Source of the DNA: an uncultured Archaeoglobaceae archaeon
GTDB lineage: Archaea; Halobacteriota; Archaeoglobi; Archaeoglobales; Archaeoglobaceae
NCBI GenBank assembly: GCA_938048785.1
Contig: CALIUJ010000166.1
Location: 1 to 32,461, forward strand
Direction: 5' to 3'
DNA length: 32,461 nucleotides
This document shows, piece by piece, positions 24,665 to 32,461 of this stretch. The notes under the pieces were generated by a model. It worked only from the letters and a program-made list of their open reading frames with translations, was not told where the DNA came from and did not search any database. Every line of letters starts with the position of its first letter. Positions within the stretch are counted from its first letter, which is position 1. The position numbers and the translations under genes are program-made.

Positions 24665-25113
24665 CTCTCGTAAATCCAGCGATCCACTTCTCTCTCGTAG
24701 CTGAGGATTTCATCAGGTGTGAAGAATAACCCAATTTCTCTCTCCGCGGAAGCCAATGAATCGGATGCATGAACAACGTTTCTCCCGACGTCAAGTCCAA
24801 AGTCTCCTCTGATCGTTCCCGGTTCTGCTTCACTCGGATTCGTTGCACCGACGAGCTTTCTGACTACTTTTACCGCGTTGTTACCTTCAACGACCATTGC
24901 AACCACAGGACCGCTTGTTATGTAGGAAACAAGCGATGAAAAGAACTGCTTTGATTTGTGCTCCTCGTAATGCCTTTTAGCCATCTCCTCAGTGATTTTG
25001 AGCATTTTTATGGCTACTATCTTCAAGCCCTTTCTTTCAAGCCTCGAGATTATTTCTCCAACGAGCCCTCTCTGGACTCCATCGGGTTTTACCATCACAA
25101 AGGTTCTCTCCAC
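24661..25113 (-). CDS. ndk: Nucleoside diphosphate kinase
   Basis: 150 residues. [72 protein letters not shown], and the catalytic histidine in [17 protein letters not shown] (usual NxxHGSD; here Ala replaces Gly). It transfers the gamma phosphate between NTPs and NDPs through phosphohistidine. It lies between eL24 and aIF5B in a gene order widely conserved in archaea; its stop overlaps the infB start by ATGA. Confidence 0.97.
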   Translation of the reverse strand: MERTFVMVKPDGVQRGLVGEIISRLERKGLKIVAIKMLKITEEMAKRHYEEHKSKQFFSSLVSYITSGPVVAMVVEGNNAVKVVRKLVGATNPSEAEPGTIRGDFGLDVGRNVVHASDSLASAEREIGLFFTPDEILSYEREVDRWIYER

Positions 25114-25131
25114 GTGACCACCTTTTTGCTA

Positions 25132-25311
25132 CTACTTCCCTTTTTCGTAGAACTTTGTCCACTTGAGCTTTCTTGGATTTCTGCCAAGTTTGTAGTTCTT
25201 CTCACACTTTCCACTGCAAAAGTGCATTACTTTGCCATCCTTTCTTACCAAGCTTTTCCCAGTTCCGGGTTCGATTTCGTATCCGCAAAAAGAGCAGATC
25301 TTTGCTTCCAT
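25132..25311 (-). CDS. rpl24e: Ribosomal protein eL24
   Basis: 59 residues. Begins [20 protein letters not shown], continues with [20 protein letters not shown] and ends [15 protein letters not shown]. The C-x2-C / C-x3-C pairs (C6, C9, C32, C36) make the zinc site of the large-subunit protein. GGTGA lies 8 bases before the ATG. It starts one base after the eS28 stop and is followed by ndk after 18 bases. Confidence 0.95.
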   Translation of the reverse strand: MEAKICSFCGYEIEPGTGKSLVRKDGKVMHFCSGKCEKNYKLGRNPRKLKWTKFYEKGK

Positions 25312-25312
25312 G

Positions 25313-25522
25313 CTACTTCACCGTCAGCTTTCTTGCTTCTCTCGCGGTTTCTTTTATCATCAAGATGTCACCAAGCTTTACCGGACCAAAAACGTTCCTC
25401 GTTATTATCCTTCCTTGGTTTTCCCCTGCCAAAACCTTAACTTTGACCTGCGTAACTTCCCCATGCATCCCGGTGCGACCGATTACTTCAACGACCTCCG
25501 CCGGTTGAACGTCTTCCTCCAT
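25313..25522 (-). CDS. rps28e: Ribosomal protein eS28
   Basis: 69 residues, full length. Core [38 protein letters not shown], and the family's C-terminal ETAREARKL. An OB-fold protein of the small subunit near the mRNA exit. It sits 6 bases after eL8 and one base before eL24, in the conserved eL8-eS28-eL24-ndk order. Confidence 0.97.
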   Translation of the reverse strand: MEEDVQPAEVVEVIGRTGMHGEVTQVKVKVLAGENQGRIITRNVFGPVKLGDILMIKETAREARKLTVK

Positions 25523-25528
25523 ACCTCA

Positions 25529-25888
25529 TCACTTCTTGAGCCCCCTAAGTTTCTCGAGAAGAGAAGAGAGCTCCTTTTTCGCATTTCCCTCGTCGAGAAT
25601 TGCTGCAGAAGCGCAGTTCACATCGAGTTTTATGGCTTTTCCGATCTCAGCCTTGCTCTTGATGTAAATGTATGGAATGTTTTTCTCCTCGCAGAGCAAT
25701 GGCAAGTGGGCTACAACCTCTGGTGGGTCTACGTCTGTTGCGATGTAAACGAGCTTAGCAATCCCCCTCTCAACGGCTTTTGTTGTCTCGTTAGTTCCTT
25801 TTTTCACTTTTCCAGTCTCTCTTGCTTTTTCCAACAAAGCGAGAGCCTCATTCTGCATATCTTGTGGAACTTCAAATCTCACGTACAT
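25529..25888 (-). CDS. rpl7ae: Ribosomal protein eL8/L7Ae, k-turn binding protein
   Basis: 119 residues from the ATG at 25888 ([20 protein letters not shown]), the start seen in Archaeoglobus L7Ae. A strong Shine-Dalgarno GGAGGTG lies 5 bases before it, so the frame's earlier ATGs at 25912-25904 are unlikely. RNA-contact motif [17 protein letters not shown], then [29 protein letters not shown] and the conserved NCASAAIL. It binds kink-turns in 23S rRNA, C/D and H/ACA guide RNAs and RNase P. First gene of the translation cluster; its short leader holds a possible k-turn-like motif over the Shine-Dalgarno. Confidence 0.97.
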   Translation of the reverse strand: MYVRFEVPQDMQNEALALLEKARETGKVKKGTNETTKAVERGIAKLVYIATDVDPPEVVAHLPLLCEEKNIPYIYIKSKAEIGKAIKLDVNCASAAILDEGNAKKELSSLLEKLRGLKK

Positions 25889-25955
25889 TCTTCCACCTCC
25901 TCGCATCATCATTCATCGGCTCCCTTCCATTTCCCTCGGCTATTTTAAGTTTTTC
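25889..25955 (-). promoter_or_regulatory. Promoter and short leader of the L7Ae operon
   Basis: The minus strand has CGAAAAACTTAAAATAG (BRE/TATA centred near 25945), which places transcription start near 25919 and leaves a leader of about 31 bases: GCCGATGAATGATGATGCGAGGAGG in two parts, GCCGATGAATGATGATG then CGAGGAGGTGG. It contains an AUGAUGA box C-like sequence and a GAUGA ... CGAGG arrangement compatible with a kink-turn or kink-loop that would include the Shine-Dalgarno. Confidence 0.45.
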
Positions 25956-25966
25956 GTATCTAAAGA

Positions 25967-26509
25967 TCATCGGTTTCTCGACTCTCCATGAACTATCGCC
26001 GACGCTACGAGGTGTGCAATTCTCAGCGTTTCTGGGATCTTTCCGCTAAAAGAATTCATTTGAATCATCTTTAAAGCTTCCTCACAACTTATTCCACTGA
26101 GTTGAACGTAAAAGTCGCCCAAGTTCTTTATTTCTCCAGCACGTTTAACGATTTCAAGTCTTCTATGGCAATCCTCGAAATTCTTCAACGCCTCGTAGAA
26201 CTCCTCAAGCTTTGGCATCCTATTCATAACAACGACAACAGGAATTCCAGTTTTCTGATGGATTTCGCAGATGTCAACGATGTTGAAACCACCAAAAGTT
26301 ATCCCGTTGAGAAAAACGACTCTCAGCTGATTGTAAAACTTCGATTTTCGGAGCATTTTTATGATTTTTTCCGTTGAATCAAGCCCGTCGATCGTTATTT
26401 CTTCATACATGAATCCTTCGATGTTTCTTCCACTCATAACACAACATACAAGACAGCAGAAGTCTCCAGAGAAGCTGTCGTCGATTCCAGCGATTCTCCA
26501 CTTTTTCAT
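25967..26509 (-). CDS. DUF99 / UPF0215 family protein
   Basis: 180 residues. Typical DUF99 opening KKWRIAGIDDSFSGDFCCLVCCVMSG, then EEITIDGLDSTEKIIKML, RVVFLNGITFGGFNIVDICEIHQKTGIPVVVVMNRMPK and a C-terminal PETLRIAHLVASAIVHGESRNR. The family is widespread in archaea; it has a distant likeness to the endonuclease V fold with an acidic first strand (IDDSF), but no proven activity. It lies divergent to the HD hydrolase gene, with 32 bases between starts, and upstream in the same direction as the L7Ae operon, which has its own promoter. Confidence 0.9.
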   Translation of the reverse strand: MKKWRIAGIDDSFSGDFCCLVCCVMSGRNIEGFMYEEITIDGLDSTEKIIKMLRKSKFYNQLRVVFLNGITFGGFNIVDICEIHQKTGIPVVVVMNRMPKLEEFYEALKNFEDCHRRLEIVKRAGEIKNLGDFYVQLSGISCEEALKMIQMNSFSGKIPETLRIAHLVASAIVHGESRNR

Positions 26510-26541
26510 AAGATTTATTCAACGCAGGTATTAAGTTGTTT

Positions 26542-27027
26542 ATGGATCTCGTGAAGTTCATCCACGAAGTTGGCTCTCTCAAGCTGTTGCCACGTTCTGG
26601 ATGGCTAAAGATTGGTATCAAATGTCCAGAGAGCGTTGCAGAGCACAGTTTCAGAACCGCAATAATAGCATTTTTGCTTGCAATTGAGAGCGGAGAAAAA
26701 GAGAAAGCTTTCAAATCTGCCTTATGCGCCTTGTTCCACGATATCCACGAGTCAAAAACGACTGATTTGCACAAAATAGCGAAGAGATACGTGAAGGTGG
26801 ATGAAGAGAAGTTAAAAAATGAGTTCAACTTAGAAATCGATTTCTCAGACGTTGAAACTCTTGTTCACGACGCAGATAAACTCGAGTTGGCGTTTCAAGC
26901 GGTGGAATACTCGAGTATGAACAAGCACGCTTTAGAGTTCGCGGAAAATTTGGAGTTCAAAACCGAGGTTGCAAGAAAAATTTATAGGGAACTGATGGAA
27001 AGAAGAGATCCAAGATGGTGGAGATGA
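26542..27027 (+). CDS. HD-domain hydrolase (YfbR/HDDC2-like nucleotidase)
   Basis: 161 residues from the ATG at 26542; the TTG two codons earlier is less likely. Motifs: CPESVAEHSFRTAIIAFLLA (first His), ALFHDIHESKTTDLHKIAKRYV (HD doublet) and LVHDADKLELAFQA (last Asp). This matches the HD_3 group whose studied members are metal-dependent 5'-deoxynucleotidases. A TATA-like AGATTTATT lies about 26 bases upstream, giving a leaderless mRNA. The stop overlaps the Mut7-C gene start as ATGA. Confidence 0.87.
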   Translation: MDLVKFIHEVGSLKLLPRSGWLKIGIKCPESVAEHSFRTAIIAFLLAIESGEKEKAFKSALCALFHDIHESKTTDLHKIAKRYVKVDEEKLKNEFNLEIDFSDVETLVHDADKLELAFQAVEYSSMNKHALEFAENLEFKTEVARKIYRELMERRDPRWWR

Positions 27028-27494
27028 AGTTCATATGCGACAGGATGCTTGGAAAACTCGCCGTTTGGCTTAGAATTTCTGGTTACGATACTCTTTACGT
27101 TGGAGACTTTGAGACCGAAAATGAAGACGAATTTCTGCTAAAAAACCATACAGACAGAATTTTGCTCACGAAAGACCGAACCCTATTTTCAAAATCGAAG
27201 AAGGTTGGTAGATTGGTCCATCTTATAACTTCAAATGACGTCGCGGATCAGATGAGGGAGCTGTTGGACATTGGTGTGAAGTTTCAGATAGTCATGGACA
27301 GGTGTAGCGTGTGCAACGAATTGCTCAGAAAGCCAAGCATAGAAGAGGCTTTGGCTGTGATAAGGGAGCAAAATTTCGGCGAAGACTTGCTTGAGAAATA
27401 CGAACTTTGGTATTGCGAGAAGTGCAAAAAGCTTTACTGGATGGGAAGTCACTGGGTTAACATGGTTAGATTTCTTAAAAAGCTCGAAGATTGA
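27024..27494 (+). CDS. Mut7-C RNase-like domain protein
   Basis: 156 residues from the ATG at 27024, which overlaps the HD stop as ATGA with GGTGG just upstream; an ATG at 27015 is possible. Motifs: FICDRMLGKLAVWLRISGYDTLYV, DRILLTKDRTLFSK, a PIN-like acidic core, then a C-terminal zinc ribbon (DRCSVCNELL and WYCEKCKKLYWMGSHW). The family (Mut7-C, DUF82) is named after a C. elegans exonuclease domain and is presumed to be a PIN-fold RNase. Co-transcription with a nucleotidase would suit RNA or nucleotide turnover (inference). Confidence 0.87.
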   Translation: MKFICDRMLGKLAVWLRISGYDTLYVGDFETENEDEFLLKNHTDRILLTKDRTLFSKSKKVGRLVHLITSNDVADQMRELLDIGVKFQIVMDRCSVCNELLRKPSIEEALAVIREQNFGEDLLEKYELWYCEKCKKLYWMGSHWVNMVRFLKKLED

Positions 27495-27500
27495 GACCGC

Positions 27501-27510
27501 AAAATATATC
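27501..27510 (+). promoter_or_regulatory. TATA box of tRNA-Leu
   Basis: AAAATATATC is centred about 30 bases before the mature 5' end of the tRNA, just after the Mut7-C stop. Confidence 0.45.
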
Positions 27511-27535
27511 TTCAATTCTACTCACTGCCAAAGAA

Positions 27536-27618
27536 GCGGGGGTTGCCGAGTGGCCAAAGGCGGTGGACTCAAGATCCACTCCCGTAGGGGTTCGAGGGTT
27601 CGAATCCCTCCCCCCGCA
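27536..27618 (+). tRNA. tRNA-Leu (anticodon CAA)
   Basis: A class II tRNA with a long variable arm. Acceptor GCGGGGG/CCCCCGC; D-stem GCC/GGC; anticodon stem GTGGA/TCCAC with loop CTCAAGA, giving anticodon CAA for UUG. The variable arm has a CCC/GGG stem (27581-27590 region). T-arm GAGGG-TTCGAAT-CCCTC. Discriminator A, no encoded CCA, no intron. It stands 6 bases from the end of the convergent rad50 gene. Confidence 0.95.
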
Positions 27619-27623
27619 TTGTT

Positions 27624-30340
27624 TTATAGTTTTGACTCAACTACGGAACATCCCTCTTTCTTTTTAACGCTGTAGACGATGTCCGCAACATCTTCTATTT
27701 CGGTGTGATGTGTTATTACGATCATCTGCGGGAATATTCTGCTACCCTCTCTGAAGAAGGAGTTCAATATGTTCACGAGTTCTCTACGTCTTTCTTCATC
27801 CAAGTGTGTTGTTGGCTCATCCATGATTATCGTTTCCACTCTCTCCGATAAAACTCTGGCTATAGCCAATCTTAGAGCTATTGCAAGTGCAACCCTTTCA
27901 CCACCGCTTATCTGATCTATCGTTTGTGTGCCGATTGGGCCAAGTACGGAAATGTTGTAGTCGTCGTCCATTTGCACGTCTGAGAACTCCAAGTTGAACC
28001 TCTCAAAAAATTCTCGCGTGTATTTCTCCAACAAAGGCTTTGCTCGAGCCCTAATTATTCGCTGGATCCCGTCTTTGTGAAAGGCGCCTCTAACTTTCTC
28101 CAAGATTTCAATGAAGTCTTCAACTACCTTCAACTCTTTTTCCTTCTCTGCAAGCTGTTTTAATTCGATCTCGCATCTACTTCTCTCTTCCTCCTTGCTC
28201 CGGATTTGTGTACTTAATCTAACGATCTCCTTCTCCAATTCGCTTCTCTCCTTCATTTTTCTCTCAAGATCTTCTCTAATCGTCCTATGAGCTTTTTCAT
28301 CGTATTTGAGTTCCTCTATCTCATTTAAAATCTTTCTGAGGTCTTCCATAATCTTAGACAACTCCTTTTCCAGGTTTTGAACGTCAGAAAGTATGAAGTC
28401 TCTCTTCTTTGCTATTGGCTCGTTTTTGTCGAACTCCTCTTTCTTTCTTCGAAGTTCACTAAGTTCTCTTTTTGGATCCTCGGGCTTGTATCCAAGTTTT
28501 CTCGTCAAATCTTCCATTTCTCTCTGCATCGCATCGATCTCCTCGCAAATTCTTCTGAGCTTAGCCTCAACTTCATCCAAAGGTGGCCATTTAGTAATTC
28601 CTTGCTTTGCCACCTCATAATCCCTGTATGCCTTTTCAAGTTTCTTCAATTCCTTTTCAAGCACGATTATTTCTTCATCGATCCTCTTTAATTTCACCAC
28701 GTCCTCTCTCAGCTTCTCTATCTCCCTTGACTTCTGAGCGATGGAGACGTTCAAGTCCGAGATCTCTTTTCCGATCTCCTTAATTCCCTCCGCATCGATC
28801 GAAGCCAATTTTTTAAGAATTCTATCACAATCTTTTCTTTCTGCAGATACTCTTTTGAGCTCTTCCTCGAGGCTCTCTCTTTTTTCATTGCTTTCCCGCA
28901 TTAAATCCGAGAACTCCTCTTGAAGCTTTTTCCTATGCTCACTCGTTAGCTCTCGACCGCAGAGTGGGCAAACTTTTGCCTCGGATAGCTTAGACAGCTT
29001 AAATTGAACCTCCTCAATGTGCTTTTGGATTGCACCAAGTTCTTTATTTATAAGGTCCGTTTTCGTATCCAGTTCGTTCTTCAGCCGATCGAGCTCTTCT
29101 TTTTTATTCGCTAAAACAAATTCGAGATCATCAAGATTCACGTCTCTTCCCAAGATTTTCGAGCATTCTTCCAACTTTTTTGACAATTCTTCTGACTTTT
29201 TACCCAATTTCTTCTTTTCCTTCTCAAACTCTGATTCTAAGGTTGTGATTTTTCCTTCTACACCCTCGTATTTTTTCCTCTCCTCCATTTTTTGTTTCAA
29301 GAGCTCACTTTTTTCAAGATAAGCCCTATAAAGTATTTCATTTCTCTTTATCGTTTCCTCTAGTTCTCTGATGTTCTCAAGATCTCTGCTTTCTAAACTT
29401 CTTTCTCTTTCCTTCTCGCCTATTTTTTTATATAGCTCCAAATAACTCTCTAAAATTGGAAGCTTGGCTACTGCTTCTTTCATCTGCTCTATTTTTGAAT
29501 GCGCGATCTCAGCTTCCCTTAACTCTTCCCTCTTTTTTTCCAAGTTCTCTTTCAAGCTTGCAACTCTTGCCTCCAAAGCAGCTTTCTGGGGATTCAGCTC
29601 GTTGAACCTATCAAGTTTCCGATCAAACTCTTCCAACTCCGATTTCAATCTCTCCAGCACAGAATTTATCTCAACCAGCTTATCTCTACTCGAATTCATT
29701 TGGGTTCTCAGATTCTCGATGTCCGAATTCAATATTCGGAGCTTGTTTTCAACCTCTTCCTTTCTCTTCAGCTCACCCCTTAGCGTTGATGCAACTTTTT
29801 CATAATCACTCAAGAGTTCCTTCATGTTAAAGTAGGCTTTTTCAAGGTCGTCTCTTCCGAGTAATCTCGAGATTATTTCTTTCCTCTCAGCTGGTCTTGT
29901 TGTAATAAGGCTCTCGATCTCTCCTTGCTGAACATAGATAGACTGTTGGAAAAGAAATCCATCCATACCAACAATTTTCTCGATTTCAGACGTTATCACC
30001 TTACTTCCACCTCTTGCGAGGATTATTCTCTCGCCATTCTGCATCCTGAAAAGGATTCCTCTGACCTGTTTCTTTTTTTGGTCTACATCCACTTCAACGA
30101 CGTAGTCTACACCACCTTCGCTGAATTCAACCGTAACTTTCGCTTTTTCAGCGCCTTTTCGTATGAGGTTCTCATTTTTCCCCTACTGTGAGTGTTGAAA
30201 AGCCCAAAGCTGATCGCATCCAGGATCGAGGTTTTACCGGCTCCATTTGGTCCGATGACGACGTTGATCCCATACTCGAACTCAACTTCAGTGTACTTGT
30301 GTGAAATAAAGTCCTCAAGGCGAACTTTTTTCAACATCAT
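27624..30340 (-). CDS. rad50: Rad50 double-strand break repair ATPase, interrupted by a -1 frameshift
   Basis: The gene reads from ATG 30340 (or 30337) as MLKKVRLEDFISHKYTEVEF with Walker A IGPNGAGKTSILDA, then leaves frame after residue 55 and would stop at 30107. From about 30176 on, a -1 frame continues the protein (NENLIRKGAEKAKVTVEFSE ... FQQSIYVQQGEIESL) to 27624. Joined, it is about 905 residues: a long heptad-rich coiled coil with the zinc hook VCPLCGREL in the middle, signature ISGGERVALAIALRLA and Walker B IIMDEPTTHLDEERR. The break falls on G GGA AAA (30176-30182), a slippery heptamer in the right phase. It starts 26 bases inside mre11 with GAGG upstream. It may be programmed, a true mutation, or a base missing from a homopolymer. 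Confidence 0.85.
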
Positions 30341-31478
30341 TCTGCCTCAACCCCCTCAAGTAATCTTCAGCAATCTTTTTTGCTTCCTCAATATCTCCAA
30401 TTCTTAGAGCCTTAAATAGCTCATAAGCAAACTCAGATATTTTCTCATTCTCAAAATACTCTCTTAAAAGTGCTCGAATGTTCATCTCTCCAGTTTTCAT
30501 CTCGAAAAACTCTCTTTCAGTCTCTTCAATGATCTTAGAGCGAAAATGCAGAACTCTCTTAGCCAAAAACTGATTCAAAACTTGTTGAACCTTTTGTCTA
30601 TCAACCTCTCTCCCCTCAACAGTTGCGTGCACAATTGGGAGCTTTTTGTAATCCTCAATAGTATTCAAGAACTTCTCGAGCTCCTCCTCAAAGTTTTTAT
30701 AGTCCCATCTAACTCTGAGCTGAGGTCTAATTCTTTCAAGGTTCACTTTTTCGACGTGCACGTCCTCTTTGCCTATGTCCACGATGTAGAACCCTTTTCC
30801 GCTTTTTTCCCAGTCTGCGATTTCATCGCTTTTGATTATCTCGGTCGAACCAGAATACGCGAGCGTTCCGTTTCCAAAAGATGCCAACATCCTGCTGTGC
30901 AGACGTCCCATTGCGTAGTATTTGAAATTCCTTGGTATTTCGTCCACTCTAAGCTCGTAGACATCTTCAATGGAAAAGAACTTGTCGATAGCTTGATGAA
31001 GAGCCAAGATGGAGATAGAGTTCTTAGAGACAAGCGTCTCTAGTTTTTTCAGTTCTTCGATCAGCAAATCTCTATATCGACGCCCGAAGTGAGATATGCC
31101 TGCGATAAAGACTTCTTCCCCTTTCAAATTCAGCGTTTGATGTTCCCCGCTTGCAAGACCTAAAATACGTATTCTGTCGTCGAAAACCTTGTGCGGGGGC
31201 ATTCCTCTGCGCTTAGGGGTGTCGTGATCACCCAATACGGCGAAGACTTTTGCCTTGCCTTCGAGCTTGTTAAGAAATTTCTTAAAAGCGTAATAAGCCT
31301 GAGCTGGAGGTTTTGGTGAATCAAAGAGATCACCGCTGTGTATAACAATCTCTGCTCGCTCTTCAACTATCTTCTCCGCTATTTCATCCATGACATCATA
31401 AAAATCCTGTTCTCGCTCTTCGAGATTGTATTGGCGAAACCCAAGATGCGTGTCCGCAAAATGAGCAATTCGAACCAT
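30315..31478 (-). CDS. mre11: Mre11 nuclease
   Basis: 387 residues. Phosphoesterase motifs: HFADTHLGFRQYN (D9, H11), IHSGDLFDSPKPP (D50), VLGDHDTPKRRG (D84, H85), LALHQAID (H161) and YYAMGRLHSRM (R192, H194). The C-terminal cap and Rad50-binding part follow, ending in EEAKKIAEDYLRGLRQ. Mre11-Rad50 opens and trims DNA ends before HerA-NurA resection. Relative to the P. furiosus and M. jannaschii enzymes, the GHIH motif has Arg for the first His and GNHD has Asp for Asn; both positions are ligands of the second metal. The gene follows herA by 38 bases, with a TATA-like TTTAAAAAA in the gap, and overlaps rad50. Confidence 0.93.
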   Translation of the reverse strand: MVRIAHFADTHLGFRQYNLEEREQDFYDVMDEIAEKIVEERAEIVIHSGDLFDSPKPPAQAYYAFKKFLNKLEGKAKVFAVLGDHDTPKRRGMPPHKVFDDRIRILGLASGEHQTLNLKGEEVFIAGISHFGRRYRDLLIEELKKLETLVSKNSISILALHQAIDKFFSIEDVYELRVDEIPRNFKYYAMGRLHSRMLASFGNGTLAYSGSTEIIKSDEIADWEKSGKGFYIVDIGKEDVHVEKVNLERIRPQLRVRWDYKNFEEELEKFLNTIEDYKKLPIVHATVEGREVDRQKVQQVLNQFLAKRVLHFRSKIIEETEREFFEMKTGEMNIRALLREYFENEKISEFAYELFKALRIGDIEEAKKIAEDYLRGLRQNDVEKSSP

Positions 31479-31516
31479 GGTAATATTTTTATTTTACTTT
31501 TTTAAATCTTTCGAGC

Positions 31517-32461
31517 TCAAGTGTATAATCCCTTCAACTCTTCTCTTAGTCTCTGGACGTCTTCTCCTCTCTGCCTCGTTGCCAAGGCTTCCCTTAGTTT
31601 TTCCAAGATGTCTATGTCAGCCCCGCCCTCTTTTGTTCTGCGCTTTTTAACCTTCACCATGACCGGAGCCCTTACCATCTCGCCAACGATCACCGCTTCC
31701 CCCACGTTGAGTCCGGGTAAATCTTCCAAGAGATCACGACTTATGCGTTCGGAACTCACAGAAATGGCTCTTTGATCTTCTGGATTTGTGATACGCATTA
31801 TTATCTGGGTGTTGCATTGGCTTAGGGCGTCTGAGTGAACCTTAGAAGGGCGCTGGGTTATGAGGATTAGAAAAACACCAAACTTTCTACCTTCGGCAGC
31901 GATTTTTCTGATAACTTCGCTCGAATAAGTTCTCGTATTTGGAGGGATAAAACGGTGAGCTTCCTCCACAAAAATGAACACGGGATACTTGAACGCCCCA
32001 CTCAATACTTTGTCGTAAATATCCGAGAGAATTCTGTATGCGATGTAATCTGCGACCTCTTCTTCTAATCCAGAAAGGTCTACAACCGACAGATGCATCG
32101 GTCTGAGCATTTTATCGATGGGAGTGGTCACATCCGTGAAAACCTTCATCCCAGTTATTCTCCTAATGTATTTCTGCGCCAAACGAGCCCCCATTTTTTC
32201 ACTCTTATCTTCAGCCCACGAATCCGCGTTTTGCAATTCTTTTAAAACATCTTCAGGTGAAAAAATGCTCTTTTTGCTCTTCACAATCTCTAATGCCTTC
32301 CCAATGCTGTTTCGGATGTTCGTGTAGCGTTCGCCAATCTTTGCAATTGGACAAATCTCTTCAAGGTCGAGATCCGAAAAGCACAGTTCATACCTCTCCA
32401 CTCTGCCAACTTCTTTCTCAGAGTATCTTCCGGTGCTTGCAGGGTTTCTAAAAACCGTGAT
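31517..32461 (-). CDS. herA: HerA DNA translocase/helicase, 5' end cut by window
   Basis: The frame is open to the window edge, so the start, HAS-barrel and Walker A lie beyond it; about 314 codons are seen. Visible motifs: MHLSVVDLSGLEEEVADYIAYRIL, Walker B FIFVEEAHRFIPP, RKIAAEGRKFGVFLILITQRPSKVHSDALSQCNT, and QIIMRITNPEDQRAI with the arginine-finger region, followed by LLEDLPGLNVGEAVIVGEMVRAPVMVKV. HerA is a hexameric pump that works with NurA, Mre11 and Rad50 in resection of DNA ends in thermophilic archaea. nurA is not in the window; it could lie upstream of herA. Confidence 0.94.
   Translation of the reverse strand: MTVFRNPASTGRYSEKEVGRVERYELCFSDLDLEEICPIAKIGERYTNIRNSIGKALEIVKSKKSIFSPEDVLKELQNADSWAEDKSEKMGARLAQKYIRRITGMKVFTDVTTPIDKMLRPMHLSVVDLSGLEEEVADYIAYRILSDIYDKVLSGAFKYPVFIFVEEAHRFIPPNTRTYSSEVIRKIAAEGRKFGVFLILITQRPSKVHSDALSQCNTQIIMRITNPEDQRAISVSSERISRDLLEDLPGLNVGEAVIVGEMVRAPVMVKVKKRRTKEGGADIDILEKLREALATRQRGEDVQRLREELKGLYT

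Noticed and set aside
1-32461. CRISPR arrays, insertion sequences, integrases, toxin-antitoxin pairs, prophage genes
   Set aside because: No regularly spaced repeats, transposase or integrase motifs, or phage-like genes were seen on either strand.

Overview
The window is archaeal and looks like a chromosomal segment of an Archaeoglobus relative (Archaeoglobaceae; the genus is inference). Support comes from archaeal families (aIF5B, eL8/L7Ae, eS28, eL24, ABCE1/Rli1, HerA-Mre11-Rad50, DUF373, DUF99, MptA), the archaeal route into the shikimate pathway, a TyrA-AroQ-PheA fusion of the type known from Archaeoglobus fulgidus, acyl-CoA oxidation enzymes, sulfur-relay genes, tRNA genes without encoded CCA, AGA/AGG-rich Arg codons, and many starts with a TATA box about 25-30 bases upstream (leaderless mRNAs). 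Genes are packed with ATGA overlaps, and almost the whole window is housekeeping sequence.

Layout. 1-1426: end of a GspF/TadC-type pilus or secretion membrane protein and an anchored Ig-like protein. 1428-4939: LarE on the minus strand, head to head with a beta-CASP RNase, followed by a metallophosphoesterase and a Sir2 deacylase. 4963-7968: tRNA-Val, a small unknown protein and an Lhr-like helicase. 8027-15491 (minus strand): an aromatic amino acid operon (ADH synthase, DHQ synthase II, AroD, TyrA-AroQ-PheA) running on into MptA, an acyl-CoA dehydrogenase and DUF373. 15705-17844: sulfur-relay/oxidoreductase operon (DsrE-like, TusA, SQR-like, DUF1641). 17861-20816: ABCE1 and a RibBA-like protein, divergent. 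20817-21964: the only loose region, with tRNA-Arg, a broken exported-protein gene and little else. 21965-25888 (minus): 3-hydroxyacyl-CoA dehydrogenase and the translation cluster eL8-eS28-eL24-NDK-aIF5B. 25967-27618: DUF99, HD hydrolase, Mut7-C protein and tRNA-Leu. 27624-32461 (minus): herA-mre11-rad50.

The two strongest leads are: (1) the leader of the aromatic operon, where a promoter-proximal 11-bp hairpin is followed by a 21-codon leader ORF with a perfect Shine-Dalgarno that ends inside the start of the first aro gene; and (2) rad50, whose otherwise intact frame is broken by a -1 shift exactly on a G GGA AAA slippery heptamer, in an operon whose Mre11 also has two altered metal-site residues. 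A RibBA with a gutted DHBP-synthase half and a possible L7Ae self-binding motif over its own Shine-Dalgarno are further leads. I saw no CRISPR array, insertion sequence or prophage.
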